This document shows positions 16,629 to 25,582 of a stretch of 64,000 bases of DNA, one piece after another (within the stretch, counting starts at the first letter, position 1; each line of letters opens with the position of its first letter). Origin of the DNA: CALEUX01 sp964608615 (GTDB taxonomy: Bacteria; Bacteroidota; Bacteroidia; Bacteroidales; Marinilabiliaceae); the NCBI GenBank assembly GCA_964608615.1, contig CAZSQG010000006.1, positions 1-64,000 of the forward strand, in the 5' to 3' direction. The notes under the pieces were generated by a model. The model was not told where the DNA came from and made no database searches. It was given only the letters and a program-made list of their open reading frames with translations. Both the position numbers and the translations under genes were made by a program.

Positions 16629-16664
16629 CAAACGGTAACAGTTTTATTTCTCTGTTTGTGATAT

Positions 16665-18674
16665 TTAAGGCCTATTAAATTCTTTAACTCCCTTTTTCAT
16701 CCAGTTAACAAAACTCGTAACATCTGTATTGTATCCGCGTTGTTCAACCAAAGGTCTTTCATTGTGATCAAGTAAAACATAAAGAGGCTGACTATTGCTT
16801 TGGTATTGTGTTATCTGAAAATCGCTCCATTTGTTTCCTACTGTTCTTATGCGTTTACGTGTCACCTCAGAGACATATTGCTCATCATCAGGTAGCATTT
16901 GGCGGTTATCTACGTAAAGCGAAATTATTATAAAATCGTTAGCCAACATATTTCTAACATTAACATCAGACCAAACCATATTTTCCATCTTCTTACAATT
17001 GGCACAACCTTTACCGGTAAAATCCAAAAAAACAGGTTTCCCTTTCTCTTTGGCCACTTTAAGTCCTTCAGCATAATCAGTATATTTCATTAACCCAAAA
17101 GGACCTGGTTTGACGCTTTCACCCAAATAAAGGCTGCTATCATTTTGGTTAACCGACGAAAAACCAGAGATTCGGTTTAAATCAAAATCTTGTGTTATAG
17201 TGGATGGCAGAAAAGAACTAACAGCTTTAAGGGGAGCACCCCATAACCCAGGAATCAGATAAAACACAAAAGCAAATGTGGCAATTGCCAGTAAAGTACG
17301 GGGAACGCTCATATAAGCTAAATCACTGTCATGGGCAAACTTGATTTTTCCAATCAGATAAAGTCCCATCAAAAGGAAAATGGCAATCCATATTACCAAA
17401 AACACTTCCCTATCGAGCCAACCCCATTCGCCAACTGCATCGGCAACCGAAAGGAACTTAAGAGAAAAAGCTAAAACAATAAAGCCAAGAACAACTTTAA
17501 CTGAATTCATCCAGCCTCCTGATTTTGGTAACGAGTTCATGGCCGCCGGAAAAATGGCGAATAAGGTGAAGGGAATAGCCAAAGCAAGACTAAAACCAAA
17601 CATTCCAATGGCAGGCGAAAACAAATCACCTCCTATAGCTGCTTCAACTAAAAGCGTACCAACAATAGGGCCGGTACACGAAAATGAAACCAACACAAAT
17701 GTTAATCCCATAAAGATAACGCCAATTAATCCACCCTTTTTATCAGCCTTACTATCAAGCGCATTGCTCCATTTTGAAGGCATAGTAAGTTCAAATGCAC
17801 CAAAAAAAGAAGCTGCAAAAAAGATGAGCAAAGCAAAGAAAATTACATTAAATATATAACTAGTAGCCAAATCGTTAAGAGCATCGGCTCCAAAAATTAC
17901 AGCAATAGCCAAACCCAAAACCACGTATGCAAAAATAATTGTCAACCCGTAAAAAAAACCATCACGTAAGGCTTTTGCCTTATTATCAGCATTTCTTAAG
18001 AAAAAACTTACTGTAAGCGGAATCATTGGAAAAACGCATGGAGTAAGCAATGCTGCTAATCCACCAAGAAATGAAAGCCAAAACAAGCTCCAGAATGATT
18101 TATCCTTAATGTTTGACTCAGGTGTAACAATTTCATTATCAGATGCAGGTGAGAGTATTACAGTGGCAATTTCACCCTTCATATCTGTACTTGCCACTTC
18201 GTTCTGACTTATAACTGCCGGAACATCCAACTCAAAATCAACCTGATCGGGAGGCAAACAACGTGAATCATCGCAAGCCATAAACTCAACATATCCCTTA
18301 ATCTTAACAGCATCACTACTGTTTACTTCAACAACCTGAATTAACCTGGCATTTGCTGAAAAATAGCCAACCTCCATTTGAAACGACTCATCAAACTTAA
18401 TTATGGCTTGTGGCTCCTCTTTTAATTTACCCACAAGTTTATATAATTCTGAATCTTCAAAATTTAAAGAAGTTGCTACAGGTCCTCCTTCCTGAATATT
18501 TGTTGAATAAAGATGCCATGGTTTTTCAACTACTGCATCGGCAATCACTTCAATCGTTTTGTCATCAATACGACTAACTGAAAACTTCCAGGTTACCGGC
18601 TTAATTACTTGCGAACTAACCCCAATACAGCTTGTTATAGCTATCAGAAAAAACAATGAAATTTTCTTTCTCAT
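16665..18674 (-). CDS. dsbD: Thiol:disulfide interchange protein DsbD-like
   Basis: Moves reducing power from cytosolic thioredoxin across the inner membrane to periplasmic thiol proteins. Domains: signal peptide; N-terminal DsbD-alpha-like region (CDDSRCLPP at about 125); eight or so membrane helices with the two buried cysteines (LLTPCVFPM and SFSCTGPI); and a C-terminal thioredoxin domain with CANC at about 557-560. 669 residues is typical for Bacteroidota. Single gene with its own promoter and a long 3' stem. Confidence 0.94.
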   Translation of the reverse strand: MRKKISLFFLIAITSCIGVSSQVIKPVTWKFSVSRIDDKTIEVIADAVVEKPWHLYSTNIQEGGPVATSLNFEDSELYKLVGKLKEEPQAIIKFDESFQMEVGYFSANARLIQVVEVNSSDAVKIKGYVEFMACDDSRCLPPDQVDFELDVPAVISQNEVASTDMKGEIATVILSPASDNEIVTPESNIKDKSFWSLFWLSFLGGLAALLTPCVFPMIPLTVSFFLRNADNKAKALRDGFFYGLTIIFAYVVLGLAIAVIFGADALNDLATSYIFNVIFFALLIFFAASFFGAFELTMPSKWSNALDSKADKKGGLIGVIFMGLTFVLVSFSCTGPIVGTLLVEAAIGGDLFSPAIGMFGFSLALAIPFTLFAIFPAAMNSLPKSGGWMNSVKVVLGFIVLAFSLKFLSVADAVGEWGWLDREVFLVIWIAIFLLMGLYLIGKIKFAHDSDLAYMSVPRTLLAIATFAFVFYLIPGLWGAPLKAVSSFLPSTITQDFDLNRISGFSSVNQNDSSLYLGESVKPGPFGLMKYTDYAEGLKVAKEKGKPVFLDFTGKGCANCKKMENMVWSDVNVRNMLANDFIIISLYVDNRQMLPDDEQYVSEVTRKRIRTVGNKWSDFQITQYQSNSQPLYVLLDHNERPLVEQRGYNTDVTSFVNWMKKGVKEFNRP

Positions 18675-18711
18675 ATCTTAATTTTTAAACCATACACAAT
18701 TAACTTATCTA

Positions 18712-18741
18712 CAAATATAGATATTTATATTTAAATTCAAA
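18712..18741 (-). promoter_or_regulatory. Predicted dsbD promoter, both elements
   Basis: On the minus strand TTTG (18738-18741), 18 bp, then TATATTTG (18712-18719). This fits the Bacteroidota -33/-7 layout. The start codon is 38 bp further on. Confidence 0.65.
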
Positions 18742-18884
18742 TGCCCATCAGAACGAAATATTAAGAACATTAATTTCACAATAAAGCAAGTTATATCCAA
18801 ATGATTCAGACATTTATATTTAGTCTTTATAAGAAAACGCGAAATACTACGTTACTCGCGTTTTTGAAACAGTCATCCCGAGTC

Positions 18885-19231
18885 GCCACCCAATAAATTG
18901 GGCAAAATGTGAACATGACAGAGAGATTGTAAACCTCTCATTGGCGGTGCAGCGAAGGACCCAACCCTTTAGGTATGGAGATGAACACCCTCTTAAATTG
19001 GACATTAGATCCCTCACTGCGTTCGGGATGACAATAAGTTACATGCATGATAGCTGAGGGTTTGAGGGGCAGGCTTCGCCTGCCCCTCAAACCCTCAGCT
19101 ATCTCCCATTAAAAAAGGGCGGTGTCATCCAGAGCGCAGCGATGGATCTATCTATCAATGAATCGTAAACCTCTCATTGTTAGCGCAACGATGGATCTAT
19201 TTATAAATAAATCAAAAATCTGTCATTGGTA
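18885..19231. repeat. Dispersed intergenic repeat element, copy 2
   Basis: Inverse orientation relative to 4413-4699. Order: B block (gggcaaaatgtgaac, gagagattgtaaacctctca, atgaacaccctctta), arm 19007-19032, perfect hairpin 19050-19102, inverse arm 19124-19149, then an A block containing a partial ~50-bp duplication of its gatggatctat unit. The arm 19124-19149 is identical to the reverse complement of 4447-4472, while the hairpins of the two copies share no sequence apart from a GC-rich top. Confidence 0.8.
19050..19102. repeat. Perfect 25-bp hairpin inside repeat copy 2
   Basis: The arms 19050-19074 and 19078-19102 are perfect inverse complements around a ttc loop; the stem reads atagctgagggtttgagg and on to ggcaggc. 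There is no A/T tract, so terminator function is unlikely. Confidence 0.88.
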
Positions 19232-19458
19232 AGTAGATTTTGTAAGTTTTTTAGAATAAAAACCAACAAAATTCACAAATCGGGACTCCTTGGTTTCATA
19301 AACTTCGAAAGCCTTGTCTTTGACGCTTTCTTAGCAAAGGCTGAAAAACAGGTTGTTTTCTTAATGACACTATTTACCGTTCTTTTACCTCTCTATGGCG
19401 GCTCTTAAAGAGATAACAATCGACTTATATTCTTGTCAAGACTTAACTGGAAGGCAAA

Positions 19459-19492
19459 AAAAAAGTCGGCCTCAATTGAGGTCGACTTTTTT
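19459..19492 (-). terminator. Terminator overlapping the rng stop codon
   Basis: Near-perfect 17-bp inverted repeat (aaaaaagtcggcctcaa against ttgaggtcgactttttt, one mismatch) with no spare loop. The rng TGA at 19472-19474 lies inside the stem. Confidence 0.8.
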
Positions 19493-21022
19493 ATTATTTT
19501 CATCAGTGATCTTGAACTCTAATAAAGCTATAGAATCGGAGGGTTTCACTTTAATTCCAAAACCCAATTGCCATTTCCATATCAATACCTGAGATGGAAA
19601 ACCTTTCTTAAGATAGGCAAACAAGTATGGGTGAACCCACAAGGTCAATTTCTTTAATTTCAGCTTTTCCACAATAAACCGGAGACGATTGTCAACTTCC
19701 TCTGCAAAGAGCAGAGTTGGTGCAACGATACCTGTACCAAGACAGGATGGACATTTTTCGTTGGTTTCAATATTCATTTCAGGACGAACTCTTTGACGGG
19801 TAATCTGCATAAGCCCAAATTTGCTTAAAGGCAATATGTTATGTTTGGTTCTGTCCGAAGCCATTGCTTCTTTCATCTTATCAAACAAGTCTTGCCGATG
19901 ATCGGGGTCCTGCATATCAATAAAATCGACTACAATAATGCCACCCATATCACGTAAACGCAATTGCCGGGCAACTTCCTCAGCAGCAGCCAGGTTAACT
20001 TCTAATGCATTTGTTTCCTGATCAGATGCTGACTTTGAACGGTTCCCACTGTTAACGTCAATAACGTGAAGTGCTTCAGTGTGTTCAATAATTAAATAAG
20101 CACCACTTTTAAATGAAACAGTTTTTCCTAATGAGGATTTAATCTGTTTTTCAACACCGTATTGGTCAAATAAAGTGACTTCACCTGAATGTAGCTTCAT
20201 AATTTTTTCACGCCCGGGAGCTATTAGCTCAACATAATCGCGCATTTCGCGATAGACTTCCGGATTGTTAACATAAATTGTATGAAAACTAGGGTTAAAC
20301 AAATCTCTTAAAAAAGCAGAAGTACGCCCCATTTCACCAATAACCAGTCCCGGAGCACGTGTTTCTTTTAGCCTTTGGGATGAATCTTCCCATCTTTTAA
20401 CAAGAGTACGCAACTCTTTATCAAGTTCTGCCACTCGTTTACCTTCGGCGACAGTGCGTATGATTACCCCGTAATTTTTTGGCTTAATGCTCAGAAGAAG
20501 TCGTTTTAGCCGACTGCGTTCTTCAGGCAATTGAATTTTTTGACTAACAGATACCCTATCTGAAAAGGGCATTAAAATAAGGTTGCGACCTGCTATTGAA
20601 ATCTCAGAAGTCAAGCGGGGACCTTTAGTAGAAATTGGTTCTTTGGCAATTTGAACTAAAACTTCCTGACCAGTTGATAGGACTTGGGATATTGTACCAT
20701 TTTTATCAATATCAATTTCCGGTTTTAGTTTGTGCAACGCTGATACTCCTTTTTTGGCTGTGGCCTGAGCAACGTATTTATGAAGGGTTCGAAATTGTGG
20801 TCCAAGATCAAGATAATGCAAAAAAGCATCTTTTTCATACCCTACATCAACGAATGCCGCATTAAGACCCGGCATTATTTTTTTTACTTTTCCCAGATAA
20901 ATGTCACCAACAGCAAACTGTACATTGCTTTGCTCTTTTCTCAATTCAACAAGACGTTTGTTTTCGAGAAGCGCAATAGTCAGTTCCTTGGGAGTAACAT
21001 CAACAAATAGTTCTGCACTCAC
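19472..21022 (-). CDS. rng: Ribonuclease G (Rne/Rng family)
   Basis: Endoribonuclease for 16S rRNA 5' maturation and mRNA turnover. The 516-residue protein has an S1 RNA-binding domain early (GDIYLGKVKKI, LNAAFVDVGYEKDAFL), the catalytic DNase I-like region with magnesium-binding aspartates in HVIDVNSG and IVVDFIDM, and the zinc-link CPSCLG at about 424-429. It lacks the long RNase E scaffold tail. Last gene of a likely hup-microprotein-rng transcript. Confidence 0.95.
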   Translation of the reverse strand: MSAELFVDVTPKELTIALLENKRLVELRKEQSNVQFAVGDIYLGKVKKIMPGLNAAFVDVGYEKDAFLHYLDLGPQFRTLHKYVAQATAKKGVSALHKLKPEIDIDKNGTISQVLSTGQEVLVQIAKEPISTKGPRLTSEISIAGRNLILMPFSDRVSVSQKIQLPEERSRLKRLLLSIKPKNYGVIIRTVAEGKRVAELDKELRTLVKRWEDSSQRLKETRAPGLVIGEMGRTSAFLRDLFNPSFHTIYVNNPEVYREMRDYVELIAPGREKIMKLHSGEVTLFDQYGVEKQIKSSLGKTVSFKSGAYLIIEHTEALHVIDVNSGNRSKSASDQETNALEVNLAAAEEVARQLRLRDMGGIIVVDFIDMQDPDHRQDLFDKMKEAMASDRTKHNILPLSKFGLMQITRQRVRPEMNIETNEKCPSCLGTGIVAPTLLFAEEVDNRLRFIVEKLKLKKLTLWVHPYLFAYLKKGFPSQVLIWKWQLGFGIKVKPSDSIALLEFKITDENNKKVDLN

Positions 21023-21123
21023 TATACAATAAATTGGTTTAAAATCATTTCAAAGAACGTAAGATACCAAAAGAAAAGAACAAACAGACTTTTCTGTTTG
21101 TTCTTAAATTCTTAAAAAACAGA

Positions 21124-21216
21124 CTATTTCTTCTTCTTGTGCCTGTTTTTTCTTAATCTTTTTTTCCTCTTGTGTGTGGCCATCTTATGCCCTTTTCTTT
21201 TTTTTCCACTTGGCAT
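21124..21216 (-). CDS. 30-residue ribosome-associated microprotein (AURKAIP1/COX24 type)
   Basis: A 30-residue protein, about half Lys or Arg (starts MPSGKKRKGHKMATHKRKKR, ends KKKK). The pattern, with the repeated KRKK/RKNRHKKK, matches the AURKAIP1/COX24-domain microproteins that include mycobacterial bS22 and mitochondrial mS38, which sit near the decoding centre of the small subunit. It lies between hup and rng on the same strand. The assignment rests on pattern recall and extreme basicity; it is easily missed because of its size. Confidence 0.8.
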   Translation of the reverse strand: MPSGKKRKGHKMATHKRKKRLRKNRHKKKK

Positions 21217-21245
21217 AATTTCTTTTTTTAAAAGTTATACAATCT

Positions 21246-21530
21246 CTACTTCACATAATTCTTCACCTTAACAACGAAGCTTTTTGATGGCTTAAAAGAA
21301 GGAATGAAGTGTTCCGGAATAATAATAGTTGTGTTTTTTGAAATGTTACGTGCAGTTTTTTCAGCCCTCTTCTTTACAACGAAGCTACCAAAACCTCTCA
21401 GGTACACATTTTTACCTTTTACTAGATTTCCTTTTACGGTTTCCATGAATGCCTCTACAGCTTTCTGAACTGTAACTTTTTCAATTCCAGTATTTTTCGA
21501 AATCTCGTTTACAATATCAGCCTTTGTCAT
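21246..21530 (-). CDS. hup: HU/IHF family DNA-binding protein
   Basis: A 94-residue histone-like protein that bends DNA as a dimer. N-terminal helices (TKADIVNEISKNTGI), the family signature GFGSFVVKKRAEKTARN and the beta-arm (ISKNTTIIIPEHFIP) are present; PSKSF near the end is typical. First gene of the hup-microprotein-rng unit. Confidence 0.94.
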   Translation of the reverse strand: MTKADIVNEISKNTGIEKVTVQKAVEAFMETVKGNLVKGKNVYLRGFGSFVVKKRAEKTARNISKNTTIIIPEHFIPSFKPSKSFVVKVKNYVK

Positions 21531-22366
21531 TTCTTTAAAATTATTTAATTATCAGTTATTTAGAGCTTCTTTCTAAAAATTTAGATTGCAAATATAAAAG
21601 GTTTTCTCTTCAAAAAAAAACTAATAGCCCTATTTTTGTATAATTTTTTATAAATGACCCATTTCACCACAATAATTTAATGTATGATACAAAAAAAACA
21701 AACCTCACTGGTTCATGATATTTTATCCTAAAAAAACTAAGGTTCTAAAAAACAAGCCCTCAACAAACACAAAAAATAGTAGGTCGGATATAATATTCCA
21801 AAACTTACCCTAATACAAAACTCTCACAAACGCCTGTTAGCAATAATATTACAAAGATTGGCCTAACTCAGTTAATACACTCCTTCAAAAAATATCCATA
21901 AACCTGTAAAAAAACACTTATGATACTTATCAGAGAAGTTTCCAAAAATAAATAAGGAACTGCAAATGCTAATTATCTGCATACATTTATAAGTTTTGGG
22001 ACAACAAATAAAGAAGCTAAGACGAAACAACGTGTTACAAAGTCATTTTGGCTCTATATGAATTATAGTGGGTAAAATCAACAAAGCAGTCATTATATTT
22101 AATTGTGTATCGGTGTGGCCTCCTGAGAAACTTGTTTCGTTATGAAACCCTATACATAGTATAACCGGGAAACTTCTAACTTGTTAGAAGATCACCCTGC
22201 TTATCTTAACTTGCTTCTAATGTGCCAAATAAAAAACACACCATTTTCTTATCAACACTATATTATTTGGTAATTAGAACGTATTTTTCAACTGCATTTG
22301 AAAAGCCCACAGAAGTTTTGTAATTTAGCTACCGTTTCAAGTTCAAATACCTTAAACATTTCGTCT
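21531..22366. other. Gene-free 836-bp region between hup and ssb
   Basis: Very AT-rich and without a supportable ORF. Two features stand out: a perfect 8-bp hairpin at 22173-22190 (cttctaac/gttagaag), and around it (about 22110-22210) a locally GC-richer, structure-prone island. mutY often lies near ssb-gldE in this phylum; it is not here. Confidence 0.55.
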
Positions 22367-22852
22367 ATGTCAGTAAATAAAGTAATACTTGTTGGAAACG
22401 TGGGTAAAGACCCAGATATCCGCTATTTCGATAATGATCAGGCTGTTGCCAATTTCACTCTTGCCACCACCGATCGAGGTTATAAAACGCGGGATGGACA
22501 AGAGATTCCCGACAGGACTGAATGGCACAACATTGTGGCGTGGAGGGGATTAGCTAAGATTGTAGAATCGTACGTAAAAAAAGGAACGCAAATATTCGTA
22601 GAAGGTAAGTTGAGAACTCGATCCTATGATGACCAAAATGGGGTAAAAAAATATGTTACTGAAATATTTGCTGACAACATACAACTTCTGGGTAGAAAAC
22701 CAGGAAGCGAAAACCAAACAACCGCAAATACAGAGAGTCAGCCTCAACAAGCATCGCAGATCACAAAACCACCCGTTTATGAGCAGCAATCCTCTGATGA
22801 AGATCAAATTGCAGGTAATAACAATAACGTTGAGGATGACCTCCCCTTCTAA
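22367..22852 (+). CDS. ssb: Single-stranded DNA-binding protein
   Basis: Coats single-stranded DNA during replication and repair. An OB fold fills residues 1-110 (NKVILVGNVGKDPDIRY, TEWHNIVAWRGLAKI, GKLRTRSYDDQNGVKKYVTE). A Gln/Asn-rich linker follows, and the conserved acidic tip DDLPF that recruits partner proteins. I start at the ATG at 22367 (MSVNKVILVG), 23 codons inside the open frame from 22298, as in other family members. gldE follows after 31 bp. Confidence 0.95.
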   Translation: MSVNKVILVGNVGKDPDIRYFDNDQAVANFTLATTDRGYKTRDGQEIPDRTEWHNIVAWRGLAKIVESYVKKGTQIFVEGKLRTRSYDDQNGVKKYVTEIFADNIQLLGRKPGSENQTTANTESQPQQASQITKPPVYEQQSSDEDQIAGNNNNVEDDLPF

Positions 22853-22883
22853 AATTTAATGTTTAACTAAAATTTAGATTTAA

Positions 22884-24209
22884 TTGGACGCAGACCCGAC
22901 ATCGCTATTTCAAGGTATTTATCTTCAGATGATTCAGTTTTTACCCCTCACAAACGGGTTAATCATTTCTATCATCATAATCATATTATTGCTGATTAGC
23001 TCCGCGCTTATTTCAGGATCTGAGGTGGCTTACTTTTCACTTAAGGCAACTGACTTATCCGAGATGAAAGCACAAAACAGCCGCTCAGGCCTCCTGGTGC
23101 TTCACAACCTTGAAGAACCCGAAATGCTTCTGGCATCTATCCTTATAGCCAATAATTTTGTGAATGTTGCAATTGTGATGCTCACCTCCTATGTAGCTTC
23201 AGAATTAGTGGTTATAAACCAACCGGGAGTGCTTAAATTTATCTTTGAGGTTGTATTCATAACCGCGATGATTCTTTTCTTTGGAGAAATTCTCCCCAAA
23301 GTTTATGCGGGCCAATATCCAAAGAAATTTGCCTCCTTTATAGCCTATCCGCTTTCATTAACTATTAGTCTGTTTAAGCCTCTTAGTAACATCATGGTTA
23401 AATCAACCAATGTGATTAACCGGCAACTGGCAAAAAAGATGAAAAACATCTCACTTGATGACATTTCACATGCTCTGGATCTTGCAGGCGATGAATTTCA
23501 GGAAGGGAAAACCCTTTTAAAAAGCATTGTGACCTTCGGCATTATAAATGTTGAAGAGATAATGACTTCACGCGTTGATGTGGTGGAAGTAGATTTTAAA
23601 AGCGAACTCTCGAAAGTAATTTCGGTTATAGTAGAATCGGGATATTCACGAATCCCGGTGTTTGAAGAAGGACCTGATGATGTAAAAGGCATATTATATG
23701 TAAAAGATCTTTTACCACATCTTGGAAAAGATAATACCTTTAAATGGCAGGAACTTATCAGACCCGCCTATTTCGTTCCCGAAACAAAAAGAATAAATGA
23801 TCTTCTTCAGGAATTTAAAACTCACAAAATACATATGGCAATCGTGGTGGATGAATATGGTGGTACAGCCGGTATTGTTACCCTTGAAGATGTTTTAGAA
23901 GAAATTGTTGGTGAAATAAGTGATGAAATGGATGATGATGAATCCAATTTTTCAATACAACCCGATGGTTCATACCTATTTGAAGGCAAAACTCTTTTAA
24001 AGGACTTTTTTAGGATTACAAACATTGATGAAAACCAGTTAAAAAAAGTATCCGGCGAAGCTGAAACTCTGGCAGGGCTTCTGCTTGAGATTAAAGGCGA
24101 AATACCGGCCAAACATGAAACCATTGAAACCGGACAATTCGCATTTACAATTCTGGCTGCCGATAATCGTAGAATAAAAAAGATTAAATTCGTGCAAAAA
24201 AAACAATAA
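22884..24209 (+). CDS. gldE: Gliding-motility-associated protein GldE (CorC/CNNM family)
   Basis: A 441-residue inner-membrane protein: an N-terminal DUF21/CNNM domain with four hydrophobic segments (to about 190), paired CBS domains (IMTSRVDVVEVD, ILYVKDLLPHL, VVDEYGGTAGIVTLEDVLEEIVGE) and a C-terminal CorC transporter-associated domain. In Bacteroidota this is GldE, required with GldD for gliding and linked to type IX secretion; ssb-gldE-gldD is the conserved order. The frame begins with TTG at 22884 (then DADPTSLFQ, as in homologues); the first ATG is at 22929. Confidence 0.9.
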   Translation: MDADPTSLFQGIYLQMIQFLPLTNGLIISIIIIILLLISSALISGSEVAYFSLKATDLSEMKAQNSRSGLLVLHNLEEPEMLLASILIANNFVNVAIVMLTSYVASELVVINQPGVLKFIFEVVFITAMILFFGEILPKVYAGQYPKKFASFIAYPLSLTISLFKPLSNIMVKSTNVINRQLAKKMKNISLDDISHALDLAGDEFQEGKTLLKSIVTFGIINVEEIMTSRVDVVEVDFKSELSKVISVIVESGYSRIPVFEEGPDDVKGILYVKDLLPHLGKDNTFKWQELIRPAYFVPETKRINDLLQEFKTHKIHMAIVVDEYGGTAGIVTLEDVLEEIVGEISDEMDDDESNFSIQPDGSYLFEGKTLLKDFFRITNIDENQLKKVSGEAETLAGLLLEIKGEIPAKHETIETGQFAFTILAADNRRIKKIKFVQKKQ

Positions 24210-24213
24210 TAAA

Positions 24214-24804
24214 ATGTCAGGATATTTAAAGAATTTAATCCCAGTTTTATCGGTCATTATCATTCTTTCATACGGCTGTGAAAACCATGGAACACCAAAA
24301 CCCCGAGGCTATTTCAGGATTACATTGCCTGAAAAAGAATATGTACAACTCGATTCGGCGATGCCTTATTCTCTGGAATACCCCGTTTACTCCCTTATTC
24401 AATCTGATCCTTCCATTTCGGCTGAACCTTATTGGATTACTCTCGTGTACCCCGAACTAAGAGCAAAAATTCACATTACTTATAAAAATATCGACAACAA
24501 CCTATACGAAATACTCGAGGATAATATTCGACTGGTGTATAGCCATGTGGTGAAAGCTGATGCCATTGATGACAACATTTTTATTAATGAAGATAATAAT
24601 GTTTTTGGCATGATTTTTAAAATCAGAGGAGACGCCGCTTCACCGGTACAGTTTTTTGCTACCGACAGTGTTAAGCATTTTTTACGTGGGGCATTGTATT
24701 TTCAATCGCGACCCAATAAAGATTCATTGGCTCCTGTTGTCAGTTTTATTACCGATGATATAATCCACATGATGGAAAGCATTCGGTGGACAAATAATAA
24801 GTAA
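24214..24804 (+). CDS. gldD: Gliding motility lipoprotein GldD
   Basis: A 196-residue lipoprotein with an N-terminal hydrophobic segment and lipobox-like LSYGC at about residue 23. The family motif PKPRGYFRITLPEKEY follows directly. GldD is needed for gliding and type IX secretion in Flavobacterium, and occurs in many non-gliding Bacteroidota. It starts 4 bp after gldE and ends 2 bp before the next gene, so the block is one operon. Confidence 0.92.
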   Translation: MSGYLKNLIPVLSVIIILSYGCENHGTPKPRGYFRITLPEKEYVQLDSAMPYSLEYPVYSLIQSDPSISAEPYWITLVYPELRAKIHITYKNIDNNLYEILEDNIRLVYSHVVKADAIDDNIFINEDNNVFGMIFKIRGDAASPVQFFATDSVKHFLRGALYFQSRPNKDSLAPVVSFITDDIIHMMESIRWTNNK

Positions 24805-24806
24805 CA

Positions 24807-25436
24807 ATGCCTCTTGAATTGCATCTTAAAAAACCCGATGGCGGCCTGATGGCAGTCTGGAGAATTAATGAACCGGAAGAAGAGCTAGCTGAAATGATTC
24901 CCTTTAATTCTGAAATGGAATCACAGCTTAACCGGTTCACATGCCCTTCGCGACGTCTCGAATGGCTGGCTTCGAGAGCCCTGATATACCAAATGGCCGG
25001 TTGTGTGCCCCTTGTTGAATACGCTAAAACCGGGCAACCATTTGTACAACAATCCGATCAAAATATTAGCATATCACATACCAGAGGTTTTGCTGCAGTA
25101 TCCATTTCGCCATCGGTTGAAGCAGGAATTGATATAGAATACCCTTCCAAGCGGATCTCACATATTTCATCAAGGTTTATAAATCCTGCCGAAGAAGCAT
25201 TTTTCCCGGCTGACGAAGCAGCTACTTACCATGCCCTGATTTGGTGCGCCAAAGAAACACTTTTTAAAATGGCTGCCCAACCAGGACTCATCTTTAAAGA
25301 TGATATTCTGGTTTCACCCTTTGTGGCTGGGAAAGAGGGAACTTTTTCGGCAAAATTTTTTTTGAAAAACAAAGTAAAAGAGTTTCAATTACTTTACAAA
25401 CTAACAAGTGATTATTATCTTGTGTGGCACTTTTAA
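24807..25436 (+). CDS. 4'-phosphopantetheinyl transferase, Sfp type
   Basis: Transfers phosphopantetheine from CoA to carrier proteins. The 209-residue protein has the two superfamily motifs: GIDIEYPSKRISHISSRF (magnesium-binding Asp/Glu) and WCAKETLFKM. It is the large Sfp-like form, not the small AcpS type; its substrate is unknown. It starts 2 bp after gldD. A PcrB-like gene follows after 146 bp, a pairing seen in other Bacteroidota. Confidence 0.9.
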   Translation: MPLELHLKKPDGGLMAVWRINEPEEELAEMIPFNSEMESQLNRFTCPSRRLEWLASRALIYQMAGCVPLVEYAKTGQPFVQQSDQNISISHTRGFAAVSISPSVEAGIDIEYPSKRISHISSRFINPAEEAFFPADEAATYHALIWCAKETLFKMAAQPGLIFKDDILVSPFVAGKEGTFSAKFFLKNKVKEFQLLYKLTSDYYLVWHF

Positions 25437-25582
25437 CAGAATATTAAAAAAAATCATTTAGTTTATTATGTTTTTAAACAGCCCACGAATCTTAACAAAT
25501 AGCGTCAATATAAAGAAATTGTGAAGCCATCAGTAAATAATAGCGTTAAGCTTAAATATATCAAAGAGAGACTTTGTAACCA

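Larger units (their letters stand above)
16100..16664. other. Long AT-rich intergenic region upstream of the OmpA pair
   Basis: 565 bp without a supportable ORF. It holds a candidate OmpA promoter near 16171-16178 and, at the far end, a long imperfect stem after dsbD. I see nothing else recognisable. Confidence 0.6.
18742..19458. other. Intergenic region carrying repeat copy 2
   Basis: About 700 bp between dsbD and rng, mostly the dispersed repeat (18885-19231). A short plus-strand frame at 19226-19408 abuts the repeat; it has no recognised product and I do not call it a gene. Confidence 0.6.

Noticed and set aside
17380..17859. 159-codon plus-strand frame
   Set aside because: Antisense to the membrane part of dsbD; long only because of codon bias on the real strand.
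19226..19408. 60-codon plus-strand frame beginning in the repeat
   Set aside because: Starts inside repeat copy 2, ends in intergenic DNA, no recognised family; could be a relic, not called.
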